In this document: positions 1 through 7,584 of the stretch, in pieces
How the letters are laid out: each line of letters opens with the position of its first letter
Position numbering within the stretch: position 1 is the first letter of the stretch
NCBI GenBank assembly: GCA_003024985.2
Contig: PXIH01S0091103.1
Source of the DNA: Euperipatoides rowelli
Taxonomy: Eukaryota > Onychophora > Udeonychophora > Euonychophora > Peripatopsidae
Strand: one strand, 5' to 3'
Length of the DNA: 10,228 nucleotides
The notes under the pieces: generated by a model
Seen by the model: only the letters and a program-made list of their open reading frames with translations
Database searches by the model: none
What the model was told of the DNA's origin: nothing
Translations under genes and position numbers: made by a program

Positions 1-277
1 AGCAATAATGTACCAAGATAATTGAGCAATAATGTACCAACAAGATAATTGAGCAATAATGTACCAACATGATAATTAAGCAATAATGTACCAAGAAGAT
101 AATTGAGCAATAATGTATCAGCAAGATAATTGAGCAATAATGTATCAGCAAGATAATTGAGCAATAATGTATCAACAAGATAATTGAGCAATAATGTACC
201 AACAAGATAATTGAGCAATAATGTACCAACAAAATAATTGAGCAATAATGTACCAAGATAATTGAACAATAATGTAG
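1..277. repeat. 27/24-bp minisatellite array, truncated at the left window edge
   Basis: Ten consecutive units run from 1 to 264 and a decayed eleventh (AACAATAATGTA) reaches about 277. Units 2-9 are 27 bp. Units 1 (1-24) and 10 (241-264) are 24 bp and lack a CAA/ACA triplet in the middle. The unit begins AGCAATAATGTACCAAC and ends AAGATAATTG. Units 5-7 share the variant GTATCA in place of GTACCA, so they probably arose by local unit duplication. The array continues to the left of the window, so its full length is unknown. All three + frames contain stops in each unit, while two minus frames are open (see findings). Confidence 0.97.
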
Positions 278-285
278 TATAATGC

Positions 286-490
286 ATTGCTCCCTATTCG
301 GATCTGAGGCAGTATTTGAGCTCTCAATCATTAATTGCTCCCTCACTTGGACCCAAGTATGTATAATCCTAGGCTCATTAACTGCTCTTTTTCACTGGAC
401 TTAGAATATATACAGTATATTTTTATCTGGCTAATAACTGCTACCTCATTTTTGCCTGTGATAATATTTATGATCTCTAGTTCATGATGC
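286..490. repeat. Degenerate ~50-bp tandem repeat next to the minisatellite
   Basis: A motif of the form TTAAYTGCTCCCTCA recurs at 286-295, 334-343, 381-390 and 437-446. The distances between matching TGCT bases are 48, 47 and 56 bp. After each motif comes a loosely similar segment (CACTTGGACC, CACTGGACTT, CATTTTTGCC). This looks like an old, decayed repeat with units of about 48-56 bp. Its core, TTGCTC, is also present on the reverse strand of the adjacent 27-bp minisatellite (GAGCAA), so the two arrays may share ancestry; that link is inference. Confidence 0.5.
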
Positions 491-1148
491 AAATAAACAT
501 ACTAGACCTATCACACAATAATAGGCCTATCATGGGATGATCTAAAACATCATCAATCTTTATTTATATACATCCATGTTAATATAACTTTCAAAGTCAC
601 AAAATTGCTGGCATTGTTTTTGATATTGTGTTTCATATTTGGGAAGAAAAAGAATATCAAGTTTGATATTTAAAAATAGCTGTAGAATATAAATGGCAAA
701 AATATCTAATGTATAGTGCATTTTGATATTCCAATATTAGAGAAAGTCATAAACCTCTAATTTTAAGTTTAGTGTGATTAAAACGTACATCTAGATTAAA
801 AACATGCATAAGGAGCAACAATAGATTATGTATTGAATGCATAACATATTGCTCCATAAAATGCAGTTTCCATGATTATGAGGAATAGTTTAAATAGAAC
901 AAAGGAAACACAGTAGATGATAAAGTTCTACCAGAAATTGCTAAGAATAAAAATAAAATGAATTTACTGATGGGGTGATGATTAGTTTGCCTACTGTAAA
1001 TTTTTTTGTATTTGGAGTGTGGATTCTTATTTAACTTCTACTCATTTTATTTTTGCTATGATTATTAAATTTATTTTTGTTTGTTATATGGACTAGTACT
1101 GTATATACTGTAGTTATTATAGCTCTGTATTATTATTCTATTATGCAG
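491..1148. other. AT-rich non-coding stretch left of the exon
   Basis: There is no open reading frame of note. The only structure seen is a short inverted repeat, GGAGCAA at 812-818 and TTGCTCC at 849-855, with ATGCAT nearby on both sides; it echoes the TGCTCC word of the repeat at 286-490. The final ~40 bases (about 1105-1148) are T-rich and end in ATTATGCAG, which fits an intron 3' end for the exon at 1149. The stretch is most simply read as intron or upstream intergenic DNA. Confidence 0.5.
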
Positions 1149-1262
1149 ATGTCTATAGAAAGTAGTGAAAGTGAGGATGAACCGAGTTTGAATGAAGAAT
1201 TTGAAAACAAAACTGTAGTTCAAGGTGGGGCAAGATTAAAAGAATGGCAGCCTAGAACTTTG
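1149..1262 (+). CDS. Internal exon (38 codons) of an unidentified protein, acidic serine-rich segment
   Basis: This is a 114-bp open segment bounded by an acceptor (T-rich tract ending TTATGCAG, 1141-1148) and a good donor (TTG then GTAAGAAG, from 1263). It keeps one frame throughout and both borders are phase 0. The open frame extends from an ATG at 1077 to a stop at 1326, but the parts outside 1149-1262 translate to hydrophobic, low-information sequence typical of read-through intron. Inside the exon the peptide starts MSIESSESEDEPSLNEEF, a Ser/Glu/Asp-rich, probably disordered stretch that could be a CK2 phosphorylation target. It then changes to a more ordinary segment with GGARLKEWQPRTL. 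The higher G content and the compositional change at both splice borders support real coding. I do not recognise the family and assign no function. The partner exons are not identifiable here, so the gene must extend well beyond this piece. The ATG at the first codon is probably internal, not the initiator, because it directly follows an acceptor. Confidence 0.6.
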
Positions 1263-1604
1263 GTAAGAAGTACACTATATCATGCATGCCATTTATTTCT
1301 ATCTGTAATTAATTTTTATAGCACATAATAAAAATCCTAGAATATATTTGGAATGACCATTTTTGATTATAGGAATCAGGATAGTCTATGTAAAGAATTA
1401 AATTATACTACAAGTGAAAATAACAATATAATGATGAAATGCTGGTATTAGGTCAGCAAAAATTTAATTCTTCTCAAGAAAATATTAAATAATAAATCAG
1501 AAATAAAGCAATAGAAAAATAAGAGAAAAAGAACAAATGCCCAATTAAGCAGCCATATAGGTACATTACAATGTATTAGAGAAAAAGACAGTGATAAGAG
1601 AAGT
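1263..1604. other. AT-rich non-coding DNA after the exon (probable intron)
   Basis: It begins with the donor GTAAGAAG. No further coding segment or recognisable element is visible. It contains A-rich runs (about 1500-1535) but no repeat that I could match elsewhere in the window. Confidence 0.45.
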
Positions 1605-1964
1605 GACATTACACACAATTTCTGTTGATCTCATTGAAATAAAATTTCCATTTTTATTGAAGTACATTCATGGTAGCATCAGAAAGTTTGTCACTTATTA
1701 TTGGCATAGTACTATGGTTAATGATTATACCTTTGTTGTTTTAACTCGTAGCATTGATGTAAATAATTTTGATCAATGAATTCTTAACTTATCTCAGTAA
1801 AATAACTAAATTTGTCAGTGTAGAAACAATGTGAAGTAAACATCACTTGTATTTACTTTTTCCATTCTATTGCAAGAAAATACCAACTATCAAGTTGTCA
1901 AATAAATTGAAATTAAATTTTCATTTTTATTAAAGTGCATATTACTTTGATTCCTCCATCCATT

Positions 1965-1972
1965 CTCTGTAG
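1965..1972. repeat. Left 8-bp target-site duplication (CTCTGTAG) of the hAT element
   Basis: CTCTGTAG sits directly before CAGCGTTTCCC and is repeated exactly at 3123-3130 directly after the right terminus. An 8-bp duplication is the hallmark of hAT-superfamily insertion. Here it falls in a repeat unit whose third copy reads TTTGTAG at the same place. Confidence 0.9.
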
Positions 1973-2246
1973 CAGCGTTTCCCAAACTTTTTCAAATAAG
2001 GACCGGTGTTTGCAAAAATTTTCTTCCACGGCCCATCAAAAAGATTTGATGAGCTTTTTTTTTTCTTTTTTTGGGGGGAGGGGGTTATCAAAACATTTTA
2101 TTTGATTAACTTTTTTTTTTTAAATATCTAGCCCTAACGTTTTTTTATTATTATTTACAAAGTGTGCCAATCATCATTCAATAATAAGCAATCATATAAT
2201 TTGGTATTGATTAATACAAATAAATCTAAATAAAAGATAAACATTT

Positions 2247-2264
2247 AATAAATAAATAAATAAA
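2247..2264. repeat. AAAT microsatellite
   Basis: About four tandem copies of the tetranucleotide AAAT lie within the hAT element. It is probably a variable-length simple repeat. Confidence 0.75.
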
Positions 2265-2600
2265 ATTTCATTTAACATTTTATCTGTTTGTTTATTTTAA
2301 CATGATATTTTAATATTCAAAGTAATACAGTAGGTTTATTTTTAAATTAATTTTTCGATGCATAAACTAAAAAAGGAATAATAATATTTTTAATGAGTAG
2401 AGTGATACTCATCAAATAATAACTTCACATCAGGGTAAAAAGATGCTGTTGATTGCAAATTAATATTGTTAGCAGGAAATACTTTGTTTTTTAAGTAGTA
2501 ACCAAGGCAGAGAAAACAAAACAGGAACGTAAAATTGAAAATGTTTAAATAAGACTTTTTATTAGACAACTAAAAAAAAAATAATGCGGGTACAAAGTTC

Positions 2601-2637
2601 TTGGGATGACATAATTGTTATCCCAAATTGTCATCCC
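2601..2637. repeat. Short nested inverted repeat inside the hAT element
   Basis: GGGATGACA at 2603-2611 pairs with TGTCATCCC at 2629-2637. TTGGGAT at 2601-2607 also pairs with ATCCCAA at 2620-2626, so two alternative hairpins compete for the same left arm. It stands out in otherwise low-complexity AT-rich sequence and may be a remnant of a sub-terminal protein-binding repeat. Confidence 0.6.
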
Positions 2638-3122
2638 AGCTACAATTTAGTATTTACAGAAAATAAAACAATACTCACTCGGATGACGCCTGTCAAGCGC
2701 AACGAATAAGACAACTAACTTTATTACTTTTATTCTCTTTTGTTTACACACTTTTACATAAATTAATACTATTATCTTTGATCCAATCTATTCTGATAAT
2801 TGTTTAGTATTATTAAGGTTTACCCCTTAGATGGCGCTTTGTTGTAATTCGACAATATGCTATTTATGATAAAAAAAAATGATTGAGTCAACTATGGAAT
2901 AATGAAATTAAAATTTACGTAATAAATTTTGTTAATAAAATAACAAATATTAAAGTTTTTTGTGAAAATGCATTAAAGTTTATGAAAACATATTTTGTTA
3001 ATAAAATAATAAGTTAAAGTTTTTATTTTAAAATTTATTTGTTTATGCTTAAGTTGTCACGGACCGGTACTTTCTTTCCGAGGCCCGGTACTGGTCCGCG
3101 GACCACATTTTGGGAAACTCTG

Positions 3123-3130
3123 CTCTGTAG
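3123..3130. repeat. Right 8-bp target-site duplication (CTCTGTAG) of the hAT element
   Basis: This is an exact copy of 1965-1972. The sequence that follows (TATTAGAAAGTT) continues the interrupted tandem-repeat unit. Confidence 0.9.
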
Positions 3131-3413
3131 TATTAGAAAGTTAGCCAATTGGCATATTATTTCAATGACCCCTTTCTTATGATAATCAATTATCTTGTTG
3201 CTAAGACATTCAATCAGTTTAATTCATAACTTTTATGATTAAAATAAAATTGAGTTGAAAGCATCTTAAATATACATTACTTTTATTCGGCCATTTTAAT
3301 GTGCAGGATCAAAAGACACAAATATTTCTATGTCCTACAAATCTCTGTTAACCTATAATAAAAATAGAAATTTAATTTCAATTTATTTTGATTCATCCAC
3401 CCATTCTTTGTAG

Positions 3414-4157
3414 CAGCAATTCAGGCACATACTGTTCATTATAGATCAGGAAAGCTGAATTCAAATTAGGATGAATGTAAATAAAAAAAAAAGATATAGT
3501 ATTTATTGTAATAATATGATTATACAGTCTGTGTAATTCTTCAGTTTATCAAGAGTTTATTGTTCATGTCAGATTTTCAGATGGGCAAGGTCATCACTAT
3601 TTTCAACTAAAGTACATCTAGTGGTCCAAAAGCTTTGTAACTTTAGATAGCTAAATTTGGCAGTATGGGTGCCATCCAGACCACATAATGTCATTCAAAG
3701 ACCTTGGGGGTTAAAAAATATCTATTGTGCATGTTAGGAGCATATGCTACGTATGTCACTGTTTCAAATTTCTGCACGGTTTTTTATTTAGCTTTTTTGA
3801 GAGATGTGCCTTTGTTATAACACTTTATCCATTCCCTAGGTGTATTTAAAGACATCTGCATTTTTATACAATATTAATAAAGTTGGACATTTTTTAAAGT
3901 GGAGAGAGGGCAAGAGTGGACTGGCTACCGGCCAGCCTAGATTGATTCCTATTTGCACATCACACACTAACTAGAAAAAAAGCAATGCTACTAGATTGAG
4001 GGAGAGATATACAGTAATAAGATTGAGATTATTTGTATAGACTATGGAAAAGTTTTATCCAAAGGCATAAGCCACAATCATGAAATATGCAATATATACA
4101 GGTATATATAATATACAGTACATATAAGCTATATATTATAATCCTCCGTGGCCCACT
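3414..4157. other. AT-rich stretch with no recognisable gene
   Basis: No coding segment or transposon terminus could be supported. A local GC-richer patch at about 3900-3950 contains GGCTACCGGCCAGCC, a small self-complementary motif. From about 4088 to 4142 the sequence is almost purely alternating TA with ACAGTA words, which could extrude short cruciforms. It directly precedes the GC-richer segment that starts near 4145. Confidence 0.45.
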
Positions 4158-5562
4158 TGTCACAAACGATCGTTACGGGTTGGGTGGAACTGCTATCGCT
4201 ATGTAATAGTATAGAGTTGGTAGGAATAAATTTCACACAGACACCCGATATTACTGTACATGCAAATAGAGTTATTTATAGAATAAAGCACAAAAGTTTA
4301 TATACAGTGGTGAGATAATGGAATAAGCTAAATGCTTACAATTAGTTTGTTGTTGTGTTCGGGATCGGTTCAGGTTTATGATGTCCAAGTGGGATGCAAC
4401 AAAGGTGATGTCTCTAAATATAGCCGAACTGGGTGTGGACNTATAACCGACCCGTCACATTATTAGCTACTATTATTATAGGAGCATATGGGTGTAAAGA
4501 CAGCGTGAATATTCTAAATAAGCACAGGGTAACAAGAGGCAATTTTGTATAAAAAATATATACGGTATATTGTGTATGTGTAAACATGATAAATAGTGAT
4601 TAGCATAAATATCGTGTAAATATCGTAAAATAGGTGGGTGCATTATGTTGTGTAGATATAACAGATATGTGTGTGGGTAAAGGTGCGTGAGTATATGGTG
4701 CTGCAGCTTAGGATAGATAGTAGCCAGATTTACATTTTAGAATAAGCATTTCAGTTTATTAAATAGTTTATGGATGGGAATCTTCCAACATTGCAATTAG
4801 AAACAAATAAGAAATGGGTCTGACTCTAATCTTTAAGTCCGGTAGATGAAGAAACATAAGGCAACTAGTTATCGAAGACCAATGCTGGTATAGTCTGGTC
4901 GGCTGCGTCTCTGCCAGGATTCGTGTTCTATAGCTCTCTTAATTTGGTTTCTCGTCTGCTGCCTATAAAGGAAGAAGAGGATATGGTCTGGGGAAAGCTA
5001 ACAGATTTAATAACAGGAGAAAGGCTAAGATTTTATCTGCCTCTCCCATAGTTCCCTTTTCCGTCTCATCAGCGAACACCAGAATTTTCTATCTTATATT
5101 TTAGCACGCAACTTGTGAAGCTATCTGCCTGCACATTCAACAATCCACTTTTGTGCTGTCTTAAGTTTCTAATAAGTAATCACAAAGTTTATTTTATACA
5201 GGTGCAGATCACGGCAGGTTTCTTTTATACAAGATTAGTTTATCAGTATGAAAAATATTTAATTTGATATAGAAGGAAATAAATCTGACAATCAGCAAAC
5301 TGGCACTTGCATAGTACAGTATATAAATGAATGTATAAATGTAAACTATGTGTATATACTGTATATGTAAATGTACTGTATTTTATATATTAAAATATTC
5401 AATTATATAATTATAAGATAGTTAGAAAGCATATATATGGCTTGTATCTTTTACTGCACATTATTTATTTCTTGTACATGATTATTGTTGTTACCCTTCC
5501 TGGTCCCTGCACTTATACAGTATCTCAACCCCTTGTGAGAGGCCCTTAGGCCTATTACACCA
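4158..5562 (-). mobile_element. Possible LTR of a minus-strand LTR retrotransposon (weak)
   Basis: Read on the minus strand, 5575-5563 holds a purine run (TAAGAGGAGGGGG) that resembles a polypurine tract. It is followed at once by TGGTGTAATAGGCC, a plausible LTR 5' end beginning TG. About 1.4 kb further, the minus strand reads GTTTGTGACA, a plausible LTR 3' end finishing CA, at 4158. The segment is GC-richer and less repetitive than its flanks. Upstream of the purine tract the minus strand has a short frame ending ...ATHTSDFF then a TAA at 5575-5573, which could be the tail of a Ty3/gypsy-like pol frame. Against the call, no second LTR, primer-binding site or pol domain is in the window, and 1.4 kb is long for such an LTR. 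The left border is especially uncertain. Confidence 0.25.
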
Positions 5563-5575
5563 CCCCCTCCTCTTA
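5563..5575 (-). other. Candidate polypurine tract
   Basis: On the minus strand this is TAAGAGGAGGGGG, the longest purine run of mixed A and G in the window. It lies directly before a TG dinucleotide, as a plus-strand priming site lies before a 3' LTR. The run alone is not proof; it is reported because it defines the right edge of the possible LTR. Confidence 0.3.
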
Positions 5576-6054
5576 GAAAAAATCTGAGGTGTGTGTAGCG
5601 CTTCTGAAGCTTTGTTTACTTAATGCAAACTAATGCAATTTCTTAAAATAACAATGGGAGTTTCTTTATTATCCCACATTTTTTTTTAGCTTATCAGTGT
5701 TTTGGCCTAGGCTTTTAATGATGTTAGCTAGCCATTTTTCTATGCACATTAATTCATTTTATGAATATATAAACAGCTGTTGAGAAAAAGTAAAAGTAAA
5801 AAAAAAAACTTGTTAACTATCAAATATGTTGAACTAGATAACATGCATCTAACTATCTTAAGTTTGGTTGTACTTATACTAATCTTAATTTATTTTTAAC
5901 TTTAGCTTATGTAGTTTAACTTAGGTTTTACTTAAACTAAATCTATTCTCATTTTACGAGATGAAGAAAAAAAACACTGAGAAAGAAAACTTTCTACAAA
6001 CAACAAAATCTTATTAAAATTTAACAATACTAGCTTGTTTTTTAACTTTGCTAG
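5576..6054. other. AT-rich stretch, no gene seen
   Basis: Apart from the short minus-strand frame next to the purine tract, nothing could be identified. From about 5860 to 6050 it contains many variations on TTAGTTTAACTTAGG, which look like low-complexity drift and do not form a definable array. Confidence 0.4.
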
Positions 6055-6216
6055 TTAGGCCGGGTCTACACTAGCGTTTCAGCCGTGCGGTTAGAACCGT
6101 GAGGTTGAACCTCAAAAAAGTGNTTTAAGCACAGCCAATGTAGACAACTCTGCGGTTGAGGTTGAACTACAGAGGTTCAACCGCATGGCCAGAACGCAAG
6201 TGTAGACCCAGCCTTA
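6055..6216. mobile_element. PIF/Harbinger-type MITE, 156 bp, with TTA target duplications
   Basis: The element proper is 6058-6213. Its left end is GGCCGGGTCTACACTAGCGTT. Its right end, on the other strand, is GGCTGGGTCTACACTTGCGTT, with 19 of 21 bases matching. The similarity continues inward with gaps (CCGTGCGGTT and CCATGCGGTTGAACC). TTA flanks it on both sides (6055-6057 and 6214-6216), the TWA-type 3-bp duplication of PIF/Harbinger, and GG-starting termini also fit that superfamily. The interior is a nest of small palindromes, for example GAGGTTGAACCTC at 6101-6113. The length and lack of coding capacity make it a miniature, non-autonomous copy. A TTAA-targeting element is a weaker alternative, because the left flank reads TTAG. 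One base (6123) is undetermined. Confidence 0.82.
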
Positions 6217-7322
6217 AGGTTACAAGTTAAAAAATTAGCATTTACTGGGTCAACTTTGACCTAACATTTTAACTTTTAACAAGTTATAACAAGTGATGCA
6301 TTGAAAAAAGAAAAAAAGTATTTAGTAAAAGTATTTTATTTTATTGGATATGTCGTTGTATATATGCTAAAACTTCCCTTCAATTTTAACACTACTTTTG
6401 ACTTATTAATTTAGCCAGATCTTGAAGACTTACTATTCATTGTCAGAGTTAGTTTGCTGTAAACTATATTATCTTATGTCATTCTTTCCGTTTTCTTGGT
6501 TTGGTTTGGTCGACCACTTTGGAGTTTTTAGTAATTATTTTATTTGATTCAAAGTAATTTTGACTTTATTTCAAGTCTGGTATAGAAAAAAAGATAAAAA
6601 CAAAACTTATCCTATTTGACTAGTCATGACCTTTTTTGTAAGGATATCTGTAAGGACTTTACACTTACTAATAATAATATACTTTACATTGATATAGCCA
6701 TTTGTATTGAATATAACCTGAGGTTTTGCTTTAATGGCTGGAAGTTAGCTAAATAAGTTTCTCAAAAATATAAGTGAAACAAATTGTGAAAGGCTTGTTA
6801 CTTTAACCTTAAGTAGTGCTAAGGAAGTTGCACAAAATTGACGTCGGTGGAGAACAATTGACACAGTTCCATTGTTGGGCGCTATGTTGATAATTCCATA
6901 TTGACTTTAGGGGATAGGAAATAAATTAATAACTATTTAATTATTGATTTTATTTTTCAATAATTCTATGAATTATCACAGATTAAGTTTGTCAACAAAT
7001 TGTATTCCAACAAAAAGTTTTAATTTTGTTTTACAGCCAAATGTCATCTGAAAATATTAATCATTAGCTAGTGCAGCAGAAGTTCTTAATCAATTTTGTT
7101 AGTCCATCATAAAATAAAAATGTTTGTTTGGTGATTAAAATTATTTTTTTTTTAAAAAAAGCTTCTATTCCTTTAATTTCTAGCCAATAAAAATTGTTGA
7201 ATAATGTAAACAAACTAAACATGCAATTAAAAAAAAAATCATGCAATCAAAATATCAAATTTATGCAGTATATTTGCAATATTACAGTTAAGACTGAAGC
7301 ATTGCTCTGACAATGCTATTCA
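6217..7322. other. AT-rich stretch, no supported gene
   Basis: Only weak signals are seen. A possible acceptor at 6411-6414 and another at about 7027-7036 (TTTGTTTTACAG) are followed by very short open frames. A GC-richer patch at about 6840-6890 contains a small inverted repeat, AACAAT/ATTGTT, followed by GGGCGC. A minus-strand open frame in the last part (7064-7246) is A/T-homopolymer driven and is not considered a gene. Confidence 0.4.
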
Positions 7323-7584
7323 ATCTTATATCAATAATCATCCATTTATTAAAAAGAAAAATGTATTATTTAATATGCATATTTCGTCAATAAATGATTA
7401 GGTTTATAAATCACAATAGAAAATTTATAGAATGTACAATGTAGGCCTACACTATTTACAGTGTGCATTGTGCATTCTATAAATTTTCTATTGTGATTTA
7501 TAAACCTAATCATTTATTGAAGAAATATGCATATTAAATAATACATTTTTCTTTTTAATAAATGGATGATTATTGATATAAGAT
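7323..7584. repeat. Near-perfect long inverted repeat (hairpin), 119-bp arms
   Basis: The left arm (7323-7441) and right arm (7466-7584) are reverse complements at 117 of 119 positions. The mismatch pairs are 7435/7472 and the C/A difference inside CGTCAATAAAT. The spacer, 7442-7465, starts with the rest of a GTAGGCCTAC palindrome and contains ACACTATTTACAGTGT, itself a small hairpin. The arms contain no open frame. No target-site duplication is apparent at the outer ends (CTATTCA before, CTTTAATT after). It could be a foldback or MITE-like element or a recently formed palindrome. If transcribed it would make a long double-stranded RNA. Confidence 0.95.

Larger units (their letters stand above)
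1973..3122. mobile_element. Non-autonomous hAT-superfamily DNA transposon, 1150 bp
   Basis: The left end reads CAGCGTTTCCCAAACTTTTT. The right end, read on the other strand, is CAGAGTTTCCCAAAATGTGG, so the terminal inverted repeats match at 13 of the first 14 bases. Sub-terminal GGACCGG/CCGGTACTGGTCC blocks on both sides add an imperfect second layer. Perfect 8-bp duplications flank it. CAG..GTTTCCCAAA termini are widespread in animal hAT elements. The interior is AT-rich and has no open frame resembling a transposase, so mobilisation would need a related autonomous copy. Homopolymer runs at about 2057-2085 (T and G tracts) and an AAAT microsatellite (about 2247-2264) lie inside. Orientation cannot be set without the parent element. 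Confidence 0.9.
1605..3413. repeat. Diverged tandem repeat, period ~270-300 bp, interrupted by a hAT element
   Basis: Three anchor blocks align with each other. The first starts at 1633 (TTGAAATAAAATTTCCATTT, then GTAGCATCAGAAAGTTTG and ATTGGCATAGTA). The second starts at 1906 (TTGAAATTAAATTTTCATTT, then CCATTCTCTGTAG to 1972, resuming at 3131 with TATTAGAAAGTTAG and ATTGGCATATTATT). The third starts at about 3365 (AGAAATTTAATTTCAATTT, then CCACCCATTCTTTGTAG to 3413). The spacing of anchors is 273 bp for units 1-2 and about 300 bp for units 2-3 once the 1150-bp insert and one 8-bp duplication are removed. The units carry many substitutions and indels, so the duplication is old. The third copy is partial: it lacks about 18 bp present in the second, and I see no clear match after 3413. 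The alignment was made by eye. Confidence 0.55.

Noticed and set aside
1077-1148. Upstream part of the open frame containing the exon, from an ATG at 1077
   Set aside because: It translates to a hydrophobic low-information stretch and contains the pyrimidine-rich acceptor region, so it is better read as intron. A signal-anchor reading (FVIWTSTVYTVVIIALYYY) was considered but has no promoter or context support.
1591-1779. Open frame of 62 codons on the + strand
   Set aside because: It overlaps the first unit of the diverged tandem repeat, is not kept open in the other units, and has no recognisable domain.
3305-3348. Acceptor-like GTGCAG followed by a 14-codon open frame (DQKTQIFLCPTNLC)
   Set aside because: It lies in the diverged tandem repeat and has no donor. 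The corresponding position in the other unit does not preserve the frame.
4141-4460. tRNA-derived SINE (A and B boxes)
   Set aside because: GGTTCAGGTTT at about 4367 is only vaguely like a B box. No matching A box at the right spacing or tail was found.
4955-4975. TATA-like CCTATAAAGG as a promoter
   Set aside because: It is an isolated motif with no initiator, downstream frame or transcript support. TATA words are frequent in this composition.
6415-6462. Possible phase-0 exon after the acceptor TTAATTTAG, coding PDLEDLLFIVRVSLL then TAA
   Set aside because: It is phase-compatible with the exon at 1149-1262, but the acceptor is poor, the segment is short and no family is recognisable.
7037-7072. 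Possible terminal exon after TTTGTTTTACAG
   Set aside because: The acceptor is reasonable, but all frames close within about a dozen codons and there is no supporting partner exon.
7064-7246. Open frame of 60 codons on the minus strand
   Set aside because: The peptide is dominated by Phe, Lys and Ile from A/T homopolymer runs, with no splice support or domain. It is expected by chance in AT-rich DNA.
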